This document shows, in pieces, positions 1 through 5,658 of a stretch of DNA of 7,311 nt. This stretch comes from Sphingomonadales bacterium (GTDB lineage: Bacteria; Pseudomonadota; Alphaproteobacteria; Sphingomonadales; Sphingomonadaceae): the NCBI GenBank assembly GCA_027486275.1, contig JAIXPM010000191.1, forward strand, positions 1 through 7,311, read 5' to 3'. Below the pieces are notes generated by a model. The model worked only from the letters and a program-made list of their open reading frames with translations, did no database searches and had not been told where the DNA came from. The position numbers were made by a program, and so were the translations under genes. The stretch's first letter is position 1. Each line of letters begins with the position of its first letter.

Positions 1-391
1 CGGCAAGCGGCTGCTGGATGCCGGCGGCCAGCCTATCGCCATCAGTGCCGCGCAGGCCGAAGCCATTGCGCGGGCGGGCACGACGCTTGAGGGGCCGGTG
101 ACGGTGACGGCGATCACGCCGGCCAACCCGGCCAGCGACTGGCGGGAGACGGCGGGATATCGGGTGGAATTCGCCGATGATGTGCGCGTCTATGTCAACA
201 GCCAGGGCGAGATTGGTGCGGTGCGCACGCCGTGGTGGCGGTTTTATGATCTGTTCTGGGGCCTGCACATCCTCGACTGGCAGGACCGCGAGAACACGCA
301 CGGCCCGGTGATCATCGCTGCGACGCTGATGGCCCTGGGTGTCGTGCTTACTGGTGCCTTACTGACCATTCGACATTTCTGGCGGCGGTGA
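1..391 (+). CDS. PepSY domain membrane protein, C-terminal part (5' end outside window)
   Basis: The reading frame is open from base 2 to the TGA at 389-391, giving about 129 residues with no start, so the gene begins upstream of the window. The visible protein has a PepSY-like stretch (LLDAGGQPIAISAAQAEAIA, later YRVEFADDVRVYVNSQGEIG), then the aromatic WWRFYDLFWGLHILDW and DRENTHGP segment, then one C-terminal transmembrane helix (about 20 residues, VIIAATLMALGVVLTGALL) ending in a basic tail. That arrangement is typical of PepSY-associated transmembrane proteins of the inner membrane, a family often linked to iron or haem uptake or to flavin-type reduction. The substrate cannot be told from this fragment. 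Its stop overlaps the start of the next gene, which suggests an operon. The family call is good; the specific role is unknown. Confidence 0.8.
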   Translation, partial: GKRLLDAGGQPIAISAAQAEAIARAGTTLEGPVTVTAITPANPASDWRETAGYRVEFADDVRVYVNSQGEIGAVRTPWWRFYDLFWGLHILDWQDRENTHGPVIIAATLMALGVVLTGALLTIRHFWRR

Positions 392-1047
392 TGGCCATCG
401 CCCCCCAAATTCCGTTGGAGCCCATTCCGCTGGAACCCTTGCTGGCCGCGCTCGACATGGCGGGCGTGGCGGTTTTTGCCGTTTCGGGCGCATTGGCGGC
501 GGCGCGGATCAAGCAGACGATCGTGACCTTCGCCTTCTTTGCCGCCATCACCGGCATCGGCGGCGGCACGCTGCGCGATCTGTTGATCGGGGCGCCGGTG
601 TTCTGGGTGGGGCGATCGGATTATCTGGGCATTTGTTTGGTGGCGGCTGCTTCAGTGTGGCTGTTCAAGGCGGACCGCTGGCGGATGAATGCGCTGTTGT
701 GGTTCGATGCGTTGGGGTTGGGCGCCTATAGCGTGCTGGGCGCGGCCAAGGCGTTGAGCCTGGGCGTGCCGCCGCTGCCGGCGGTTGGCATGGGCGTGCT
801 CACCGCCAGTTTCGGCGGCATCGTGCGCGATCTGCTGGCCGGGGAACCATCCATCCTGTTGCGGCGCGAGATTTACGTTTCGGCCGCGGCGCTGGGGGCG
901 GGAACGTATGTGGGGCTCACCCTGCTGGGCCTCTCGCTATGGCCGGCAGCCGTGATCGGCGCTGCCGCCGGATTTGGCTTGCGCGGGATTGCCATCGCCA
1001 CCGGGTTGGCGCTGCCGGGTTACCGGCCCGAGCCCGAAGACGACTGA
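388..1047 (+). CDS. TRIC / UPF0126 (YicG-like) family membrane protein, putative cation channel
   Basis: A 219-residue, very hydrophobic protein with about seven predicted transmembrane helices. It is built as two similar halves, each carrying a glycine-rich motif followed by Arg-Asp: GGGTLRD at residues 58-64 and FGGIVRD at 142-148. This duplicated GG-x-x-RD pattern and the length (bacterial members are about 200-215 residues) identify the prokaryotic trimeric intracellular cation channel family; some members conduct K+ or Na+, and others are of unknown function. LRREIYVSAA near residue 158 is also typical. The start could be GTG at 388, overlapping the upstream TGA by 4 bp (GTGA), or ATG at 391, sharing one base with it. 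Neither has a clear Shine-Dalgarno sequence, so translation is probably coupled to the PepSY gene. The 3' end overlaps sppA on the other strand by 28 bp. Confidence 0.88.
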   Translation: MMAIAPQIPLEPIPLEPLLAALDMAGVAVFAVSGALAAARIKQTIVTFAFFAAITGIGGGTLRDLLIGAPVFWVGRSDYLGICLVAAASVWLFKADRWRMNALLWFDALGLGAYSVLGAAKALSLGVPPLPAVGMGVLTASFGGIVRDLLAGEPSILLRREIYVSAAALGAGTYVGLTLLGLSLWPAAVIGAAAGFGLRGIAIATGLALPGYRPEPEDD

Positions 1048-2918
1048 ACCAGCTTGGCCGCAAGGCCTTGCGTCTGCCGGGCGGCAGCCGGACGCGGGGA
1101 GCCAGCCATGCTGCATTCGATGCACAGCACCTGCATGGTGGCGCCCTTGCCGGCGGCCAGCCAGCCCAGATCATGGGCGGCAGTGAGCAGACGCAGGCGC
1201 GAGGCTTGGACCAGACGCGCCCACGGATCGCGGGCGGCCTGTTCTTCGCTTTCGGTGGCGCCCAGGCCTTCCAGCGCGCGTTGCCATGCCGGCACAGGCT
1301 TTTCGATATCGACCACGCGGATTTCGCCCTTCAGGCCGGCCTTGGCGGCAGCGGCGGCGACGGCGGCATCCAGGCCACCGAACTTGTCCACCAGCTTCAG
1401 TTCCTTGGCCTGGGTGCCGGCCCACACGCGGCCCTGCGCGATGCGGTCCACCTCGGCCAGCGGCAGTTTGCGGGCGTTGGCGACAAGGGTGAGGAAGCGG
1501 CGATAGGTGTTTTCAACGCCCATCTGCAGCACCTGGGAAACCTGCGGTGACAGACCGGCAACCACATCGGGTTCGCCGCTGTAGGGGGTGGTTTTCACGC
1601 CATCGCTGGTGATGCCCAGATCAGCAAGCGCGCGCGGGAAGCTGGGCAGGATGGCAAAGACGCCAATCGAGCCGGTGATGGTGGACGGCTGGGCGTAGAT
1701 CTCGTCTGCTGCCGTGCCGACCCAGTAACCGCCGCTGGCCGCAACCGGGCCGAAGCTGGCGATGACGGGCAGGCCATCGGCCTTGGCGGCCAACAGCGCC
1801 GCGCGGATTTCCTCCGATGCCGTGACGGAGCCGCCGCCACTATCGACGCGCACCACTAGCGCCTTGATGTCGTCATTCTTTGCCAGCGCTTCTTCAAGCG
1901 CCTGGCGGATGGTGGCGCTGCCGGCGGTGCCGCGCGGGGCCTCGCCATCGACGATGTTGCCGGTGACATAAACGACACCCACGGCATCGCCGCGCTCACC
2001 CAGCGGCTTGGCTGTGGCAGACAGATAATCACCCAGCGTCACGCCGGTGTAATGGCCCCAATCGCTCAGCTCATCCTCGCCGGCCAGTTCAATCATCGCG
2101 GCGTCGAACTTATCACGGCTGCCGAGTTGATCGACGAGGCCGGCATCGAGCGCCGTCTTGGCGCTGTCTCCACCGAACTTGCCGAGGCGCTGTGGCAATT
2201 GCGCGATATAGGCCTGCACATCGGCCTTGGGCCGCAGGCGTTTCGCATCGGCGAGCCAACTGCCCCACAGGCTGCCGGCCAGTGCCTGATCGGCGGCCTT
2301 GGCTTCGGGGGAGGCGGCGGTGCGGGTGAAGGGCTCCACGAACGACTTGTAGGTGCCGACGCGGAACACGTTGACATCAACCTGCAGCTTTTCGAGCGCC
2401 TTGGCGAAATAGAGGCGCGAGCCGCCGGGGCCAGTGATGATCACGCCGCCCATCGGGTTGAGCCAGATCTTGCTGGCGGCGGCGGCGAGCAGCCAGCTGT
2501 CGTCGCTGTAGGCGGTGGCCCAGGCGTGGACCGGCTTGCCGGATTTGCGGAAGCGGGTGAGCGCATCATCGACGGTGGCGATATTGGCCTGACCGCCGCC
2601 CATGAAACCATCCAGTTCCAGCACGATGGCCTTGATGCGATCATCCTTGGCGGCGTGATCGATGGCGTGCACCACATCGCGCACCTGGATTTCAGCGGCA
2701 ACATTGCCGGCCGCGGCATCGAACGGCGAGGTTTCAGAGGCCTGATCAACCAGGGCGCCATCCATCGCCAGTACGAGCGCCGCGCCATTGGGAACCGTGG
2801 CGGGCTTGGCGGAGGAGAGCAGGGCCGACAGCCCGATGAAAAACAGCGCCAACACACACAGGACGAGGAAATCCTTGATGCCGACAAGGATGCGCCAGAT
2901 GAGGCCAAGGGTTTTCAA
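1020..2918 (-). CDS. sppA: Signal peptide peptidase SppA, 67K type (family S49)
   Basis: A 632-residue protein, close to the 618 residues of E. coli SppA, with the same tandem two-domain layout. Residues 17-34 form an N-terminal membrane anchor, so both protease-like domains should face the periplasm. The catalytic Lys is expected at residue 191 (GTYKSFVEPF) in the first domain and the nucleophilic Ser at 395 (PVAASGGYW) in the second, followed by TITGSIGVFA. This Ser/Lys dyad across two domains is the known SppA arrangement; the enzyme degrades signal-peptide remnants left in the membrane after Sec export. The start is TTG: an in-frame TGA lies five codons upstream, no other start precedes the anchor, and GAAGG sits 9 nt upstream. 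Oddities are VDSGGGSV at residues 358-365, where family members usually have VDSPGG, and a C-terminal extension with C599-I-E-C602. The final codons overlap the convergent TRIC gene. Confidence 0.95.
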   Translation of the reverse strand: MKTLGLIWRILVGIKDFLVLCVLALFFIGLSALLSSAKPATVPNGAALVLAMDGALVDQASETSPFDAAAGNVAAEIQVRDVVHAIDHAAKDDRIKAIVLELDGFMGGGQANIATVDDALTRFRKSGKPVHAWATAYSDDSWLLAAAASKIWLNPMGGVIITGPGGSRLYFAKALEKLQVDVNVFRVGTYKSFVEPFTRTAASPEAKAADQALAGSLWGSWLADAKRLRPKADVQAYIAQLPQRLGKFGGDSAKTALDAGLVDQLGSRDKFDAAMIELAGEDELSDWGHYTGVTLGDYLSATAKPLGERGDAVGVVYVTGNIVDGEAPRGTAGSATIRQALEEALAKNDDIKALVVRVDSGGGSVTASEEIRAALLAAKADGLPVIASFGPVAASGGYWVGTAADEIYAQPSTITGSIGVFAILPSFPRALADLGITSDGVKTTPYSGEPDVVAGLSPQVSQVLQMGVENTYRRFLTLVANARKLPLAEVDRIAQGRVWAGTQAKELKLVDKFGGLDAAVAAAAAKAGLKGEIRVVDIEKPVPAWQRALEGLGATESEEQAARDPWARLVQASRLRLLTAAHDLGWLAAGKGATMQVLCIECSMAGSPRPAAARQTQGLAAKLVQSSSGSGR

Positions 2919-2927
2919 GATGCTGCG

Positions 2928-2932
2928 CCTTC
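2928..2932 (-). promoter_or_regulatory. Ribosome binding site of sppA that fixes the TTG start
   Basis: On the minus strand GAAGG lies 9 nt before the TTG at 2918-2916. It overlaps an in-frame TGA (2933-2931), which rules out any longer start. The next in-frame ATG would remove the membrane anchor, so TTG is the only sensible start. Confidence 0.6.
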
Positions 2933-2952
2933 AGGAACCGGGAGAGGCCCAA

Positions 2953-2982
2953 GTTATAGCAGCAGGCCCACGGCGGCGGCAA
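2953..2982 (-). promoter_or_regulatory. Candidate sigma-70 promoter of sppA
   Basis: On the minus strand TTGCCG (2982-2977, 4 of 6 matches to TTGACA) is followed after 18 bp by TATAAC (2958-2953, 5 of 6 matches to TATAAT). The predicted transcript would start near 2946, about 28 nt before the TTG start. This would let sppA be transcribed separately from the DUF3011 genes upstream. It rests on sequence matches only. Confidence 0.45.
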
Positions 2983-2990
2983 CCGGCCGC
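2976..2990. repeat. Small inverted repeat between the DUF3011 gene and sppA
   Basis: GCGGC, a 5-nt loop AACCG, then GCCGC: a perfect 5-bp-arm hairpin 27 nt past the stop of the one-repeat DUF3011 gene. It overlaps the candidate sppA -35 box. There is no T-run after it on the minus strand, so it is a poor intrinsic terminator. It could attenuate read-through or simply reflect GC-rich sequence. Confidence 0.25.
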
Positions 2991-3016
2991 TACGCCGCAC
3001 ACCCGGTGAAAGCTGA

Positions 3017-3730
3017 TCAGGGATTGGCCGGTTCGGGCAGGAAATCCAGTTTCTGCACCGCCGTATCGGTGGCGCTGCATTCGGCCGGGGTGGCGTGCGT
3101 GTCGTTCGGCCAGGTTCCTTCCAGCGGCAGGCGGAATTCCCAAGCACCACCCTGCATGCGGTGCTGCACTTCGCCGGTAAGGCGCAGGCTGGTGCCTCCG
3201 GTGGCGCCGATTTGGCGGGCGGCTTCGTCGACGCACTGGCGGAAGGCGCGTTCGGCTGCGGGTGGCACCTGGTCCGGCCCGATGTTGATGGTGGCCGGCG
3301 GCTTGTTGCCGCCTTGGGCCGCGCTTTCCGCCTCCTTCTTCTTGCCCTTGGACAGCAGCAGCGCCAGCAGGCCGGCGGCAACGGCCGCACCGGCAATCGC
3401 CGCCCCGGTGGAGCCACCACCACCGCGGCGGCCAACTTCGAATTCGGCGCGGCAGCCGTTGCTCACCCAGATGGCGTTGCGATCACTACCCCAGTTTCGC
3501 CGCGAACAATCCCCGGCCAGCACGCGCGAAAGGCGCACCCCATCCCGCGTGTTGGCGCTGCAGCGGGCGTAGCGATAGTTCCAGCTTTCACAGCGGATGA
3601 TCTGGCCGCCGTTATTGTTCCACCCCTGGTTGTTCCAATTGTTGTTCCAATTGGATTGAGCTGCCACCGGCGTGATCACGGCCGTGGACGCAAGGGCAAG
3701 CAAGGCGACAAGGCTGGCGGTGCGGCGCAT
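3017..3730 (-). CDS. Secreted DUF3011 protein with one repeat, membrane-like segment and extra C-terminal domain
   Basis: A 237-residue protein. Residues 1-24 are a Sec signal peptide (MRR, hydrophobic core, cleavage probably VAA|QS). An Asn/Trp-rich stretch (QSNWNNNWNNQGWNNNGG) follows, then one DUF3011 domain at about 45-99 with cysteines at 47, 57, 75 and 93 and the hallmarks CESWNYR, W80, IWVSNGC and CRAEFEV. After a Gly linker, residues 107-127 are hydrophobic enough to span a membrane and are followed by KGKKK. Residues 155-237 form another small domain with cysteines at 166 and 218. ATG at 3730 is preceded by GGGGGGAAA. The gene lies 24 bp downstream of the three-repeat paralogue, so the two are probably co-transcribed. 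The molecular function of DUF3011 is not established; envelope location is inferred from the signal peptide and cysteine pattern. Confidence 0.85.
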   Translation of the reverse strand: MRRTASLVALLALASTAVITPVAAQSNWNNNWNNQGWNNNGGQIIRCESWNYRYARCSANTRDGVRLSRVLAGDCSRRNWGSDRNAIWVSNGCRAEFEVGRRGGGGSTGAAIAGAAVAAGLLALLLSKGKKKEAESAAQGGNKPPATINIGPDQVPPAAERAFRQCVDEAARQIGATGGTSLRLTGEVQHRMQGGAWEFRLPLEGTWPNDTHATPAECSATDTAVQKLDFLPEPANP

Positions 3731-4448
3731 GTGATTTCCCCCCGGAAAAGTGGGTCAGTACAAGGTGAAGGTGGCGCGGCAGCCACCGTTGACCCAGATG
3801 CTGTTGCGATCCCAGCCCCAGGTACGGCCTTCCTGACAATTGCCGGCAATCACGCGGGTGAGGCTGACACTGCGGGCGCCACCGATCGGGCAGCGAGCGG
3901 CGCGATAATTCCAGCTTTCGCAGTTGATGGTGCGGGTGCCCTGGCCGGGATTGAAACCGCCACCGCCAACACCGCCGCCGCTGCCCCAGCCGCCGCCAGA
4001 GCCACCGGAACCACCCCAGCCAGACGAGCCCTGCATCACTTCGAAATCGGCCCGGCAACCGTTGCGCACGGTGATGGCGCGGCGGTCCCAGCGCCAGGTG
4101 TCTCCATCGCGGCAATCGCCGGCAATCACGCGCAGCATGCGGGCAGCGCTGATCACGCCTTGCACCGGGCAACGCTGATTGCGGTAATTCCAGCTTTCGC
4201 AGCGCACCACCTGCCAGCGGCCGCCACCTGCGCCGATGCCCGGATTGGGATCCCAGCCGCCCACGCCCCAGCCATTGTTGGCATCAATGCGGAAGGTGGC
4301 GCGGCAGCCATTGCGCACACGGATGGCGCGATCATCATGATACCAGGTCTGGCCTTCGATGCAGCTGCCGCCTTGCACGCGCAGCAGTTGCACGCGCACA
4401 GCGCCAGGGGCGGGGCACACGGCTTCGCGGTAATTCCAGCTTTCGCAC
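3574..4448 (-). repeat. Four copies of a 20-bp motif encoding the CESWNYR box
   Basis: Near-identical 20-mers occur at 3574-3593, 3904-3923, 4183-4202 and 4429-4448 (plus-strand form around TAATTCCAGCTTTCGCA). The three in the first gene share 17 identical bases in a row; the copy in the second gene differs at a few positions. Each encodes the start of a DUF3011 domain, so these mark domain duplication within a coding region rather than an independent repeat element. Confidence 0.75.
3735..3748 (-). promoter_or_regulatory. RBS of the one-repeat DUF3011 gene inside a small hairpin
   Basis: On the minus strand TTTCC, loop GGGG and GGAAA form a perfect 5-bp-arm stem that contains the purine-rich ribosome binding site, 4 nt before the ATG at 3730. 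The hairpin could damp initiation unless ribosomes arrive from the upstream gene, which would couple the two proteins. The stem is short and its effect is speculative. Confidence 0.3.
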
Positions 4449-4570
4449 GTGATTTCGCGCCATTGCTGGGCAGCAGCCGGCGCGGCGGGCAGGGTGAGCG
4501 CGACGCCGGCACCCAGCGCAGTGAATGAAAGGGCGTTGATCGACAAGGCTGACAGCAGCAGACGGCGCAT
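3755..4570 (-). CDS. Secreted protein with three DUF3011 repeats
   Basis: A 271-residue protein from ATG at 4570, chosen because GGAGAAG lies just upstream and a signal peptide then starts directly with MRR. An in-frame TTG at 4597 would add nine residues and lacks support. Residues 1-34 are a Sec signal peptide (cleavage probably AAA|QQ). Three DUF3011 domains follow at about 40-95, 122-178 and 215-271. Each starts CESWNYR and ends GCRA-x-F, with four cysteines at constant spacing: 42/52/70/89, 124/134/153/172 and 217/227/245/264. The twelve cysteines suggest disulfides in an oxidising compartment. Linkers are Gly/Trp/Asn-rich (96-118) and strongly Gly/Ser-rich (180-212). There is no membrane anchor, so the protein should be periplasmic or secreted. 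It heads the cassette with the one-repeat paralogue. No catalytic motif is visible; a binding or structural role is possible, but the function is unknown. Confidence 0.87.
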   Translation of the reverse strand: MRRLLLSALSINALSFTALGAGVALTLPAAPAAAQQWREITCESWNYREAVCPAPGAVRVQLLRVQGGSCIEGQTWYHDDRAIRVRNGCRATFRIDANNGWGVGGWDPNPGIGAGGGRWQVVRCESWNYRNQRCPVQGVISAARMLRVIAGDCRDGDTWRWDRRAITVRNGCRADFEVMQGSSGWGGSGGSGGGWGSGGGVGGGGFNPGQGTRTINCESWNYRAARCPIGGARSVSLTRVIAGNCQEGRTWGWDRNSIWVNGGCRATFTLY

Positions 4571-4575
4571 TACAT

Positions 4576-4582
4576 CTTCTCC
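4576..4582 (-). promoter_or_regulatory. Ribosome binding site of the three-repeat DUF3011 gene
   Basis: On the minus strand GGAGAAG has its GGAG core 8 nt before the ATG at 4570. This supports that ATG over the in-frame TTG at 4597. The adjoining CCGGGGGGA (4588-4580) recurs before the second DUF3011 gene (3745-3737), which suggests the paralogues inherited a common leader. Confidence 0.6.
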
Positions 4583-4602
4583 CCCCGGTTTGGGCAATAA
4601 GA

Positions 4603-4618
4603 GCAGGCATCATCCTGC
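4603..4618. repeat. Small inverted repeat in the leader of the DUF3011 cassette
   Basis: GCAGG, a 6-nt loop, then CCTGC: a perfect 5-bp-arm stem 33 bp upstream of the ATG at 4570. It may form a hairpin in the 5' leader. It is short and could be chance. Confidence 0.25.
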
Positions 4619-4658
4619 GCTCGAACCAATTACCAGAAAATGAATGCTGCCAGTGATT

Positions 4659-4701
4659 TTGACGGAGTCAAGAGACATAACTGGCCGATCTTTAGACATA
4701 A
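4659..4701 (-). promoter_or_regulatory. Candidate operator and promoter region of the DUF3011 cassette
   Basis: The 141-bp gap 4571-4711 between the ATPase stop and the DUF3011 cassette contains, on the minus strand, two exact copies of TTATGTCT (4701-4694 and 4680-4673) spaced 21 bp start to start, which is two helical turns. One base after the second copy comes TTGACT (4671-4666), a 5 of 6 match to a -35 box. It is part of a perfect small palindrome (TTGAC, 3 nt, GTCAA; 4659-4671). No convincing -10 box follows at 16-19 bp. Direct repeats on one helix face just upstream of a -35 box, with a weak -10, fit an activator-dependent promoter. The regulator is unknown and the site is a prediction. 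Confidence 0.4.
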
Positions 4702-4711
4702 GCCGCCAATT

Positions 4712-5548
4712 CTATAAGTTTTTCCCCTGTTCCCCCGCCTGTTCAACTGTGAACTGCCATGCCACCCGGCCCGATCGCGCGCCACGCCCGGCTGCCCAGG
4801 TGAGCGCGGCCTTCGGATCAAAGGCCAACCCGTGCGCCACGGCATAGCCGGCGCAGATCGTCAGATAGGTCTCCTGATCGCAGGGGTGGAAGCCCAGCCG
4901 CAGCCCAAAGCGATCGGCCAGCGCCAGATGATCATCGGCGGCATCGCGCGGATTAATGGCATCCGCCTCGTTTTCCGAAAGGCTGCGCGGCACCAGATGG
5001 CGGCGGTTGCTGGTAACGATCAGGCGCACATGATCGGGCCGCGCCTGCACCCCGCCATCGAGCAGCGAGCGCAGCGCATGCACCTCGGCGGCATCGGCGC
5101 CCAGCGACACATCATCAAGGAAGATCAGAAACGCCCGCTCTACCCCGGCCAGTGTGCGGAACAATTCGGGCAGGCTGCTGAGGGCCGGGAGCATCACCTG
5201 CACCAGCGCGATATCATGGCCGCTGGCCACCAGATCGGCGACCACGCTGCGCGCCAGGCTGGATTTGCCCATGCCGCGCGCGCCCCACAGCAGGACATCG
5301 TGGGCCGGCAGGCGCAGCGCGTGGCGGCGGCTGTTCTCGTGCAACTGCGCGGCCTGGGCCTCCACCCCTTTGTATAGTGCCAGCGGCGTCGTGCGGGCCG
5401 GCGGCAGGGCGGTGAGGCCCCCGGTATTTTCAGCGCCATCCCAGCCATACCAATGGCCGTGGGCCGGATCGGCGGGTGTGGCCGGCAGCGGCGCCATCCG
5501 GTCGAGTGCGGCGGCAATGCGGGCGAGCAGGGCGTCCTGAGTGTCCAT
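4712..5548 (-). CDS. DUF815 family AAA+ ATPase
   Basis: A 278-residue protein from ATG at 5548, a normal length for the family. A longer in-frame start (TTG at 5689) would run into the opposing yajC gene and adds a non-family tail. Visible motifs are Walker A GARGMGKSS at residues 89-97, Walker B LIFLDD at 141-146, sensor 1 around IVTSNRRHL (177-185), and the family signature SLSENEADAINPRDAADDHLALADRFGLRL (about 189-218) with the expected Arg in DRFGL. A C-terminal SGRVAWQF (259-266) resembles a sensor 2 element. The protein binds and presumably hydrolyses ATP in the cytoplasm; its client is unknown. It is transcribed divergently from yajC-secD, an adjacency I recall as common in sphingomonads. 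No clear Shine-Dalgarno is seen, and no terminator follows the TAG at 4714-4712, so read-through into the DUF3011 cassette is possible. Confidence 0.9.
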   Translation of the reverse strand: MDTQDALLARIAAALDRMAPLPATPADPAHGHWYGWDGAENTGGLTALPPARTTPLALYKGVEAQAAQLHENSRRHALRLPAHDVLLWGARGMGKSSLARSVVADLVASGHDIALVQVMLPALSSLPELFRTLAGVERAFLIFLDDVSLGADAAEVHALRSLLDGGVQARPDHVRLIVTSNRRHLVPRSLSENEADAINPRDAADDHLALADRFGLRLGFHPCDQETYLTICAGYAVAHGLAFDPKAALTWAAGRGARSGRVAWQFTVEQAGEQGKNL

Positions 5549-5594
5549 GCCGCCAGCACTAGCCAAAAGCGCGGGTGTAAGGAACTGGCATCGG

Positions 5595-5623
5595 TTGCGC
5601 AGGCTGGCCCAAGCGGCTAGAGC
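5595..5623 (+). promoter_or_regulatory. Weak candidate promoter of yajC-secD in the divergent region
   Basis: The 110-bp region 5549-5658 separates the divergent ATPase and yajC starts and must hold both promoters. The best plus-strand candidate is TTGCGC (5595-5600), 17 bp, then TAGAGC (5618-5623), each only 3 of 6 to consensus. It would start transcription about 29 nt before the yajC ATG. TTGCGC also recurs at 5625-5630. No convincing minus-strand promoter for the ATPase was found. Confidence 0.2.
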
Positions 5624-5648
5624 CTTGCGCCAATCCGACCAATTTGAT

Positions 5649-5653
5649 GGAAA
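5649..5653 (+). promoter_or_regulatory. Ribosome binding site deciding the yajC start
   Basis: GGAAA lies 5 nt before ATG 5659 (GGA core 7 nt away). The earlier in-frame TTG at 5644 and ATG at 5647 have no purine-rich sequence in front, so ATG 5659 is preferred. Confidence 0.55.
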
Positions 5654-5658
5654 CCACG

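Noticed and set aside
939..1550. Plus-strand open frame (203 codons) overlapping the TRIC 3' end and antisense to sppA
   Set aside because: It overlaps two supported genes in other frames and has no ribosome binding site or recognisable protein family.
2052..3572. Long plus-strand open frame (506 codons) opposite sppA and the DUF3011 gene
   Set aside because: It is antisense to two well-supported genes, its translation is low-complexity with no domain, and it crosses their intergenic region and start signals. It fits a GC-rich shadow frame.
3095..4528. Long plus-strand open frame (477 codons) opposite the DUF3011 genes
   Set aside because: The Ala/Gly-rich translation shows regular repeats only because it mirrors the DUF3011 repeats on the other strand.
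5581..5605. GGAAC upstream of yajC as half of an EcfG (general stress response) promoter
   Set aside because: The required CGTT is not found 15-17 bp downstream. The same holds for GGAAC at 2934-2938.
5559..5620. Inverted pair CTAGCC / GGCTAG in the divergent region
   Set aside because: The arms are only 6 bp and 50 bp apart, which is easily chance; no further symmetry supports an operator.
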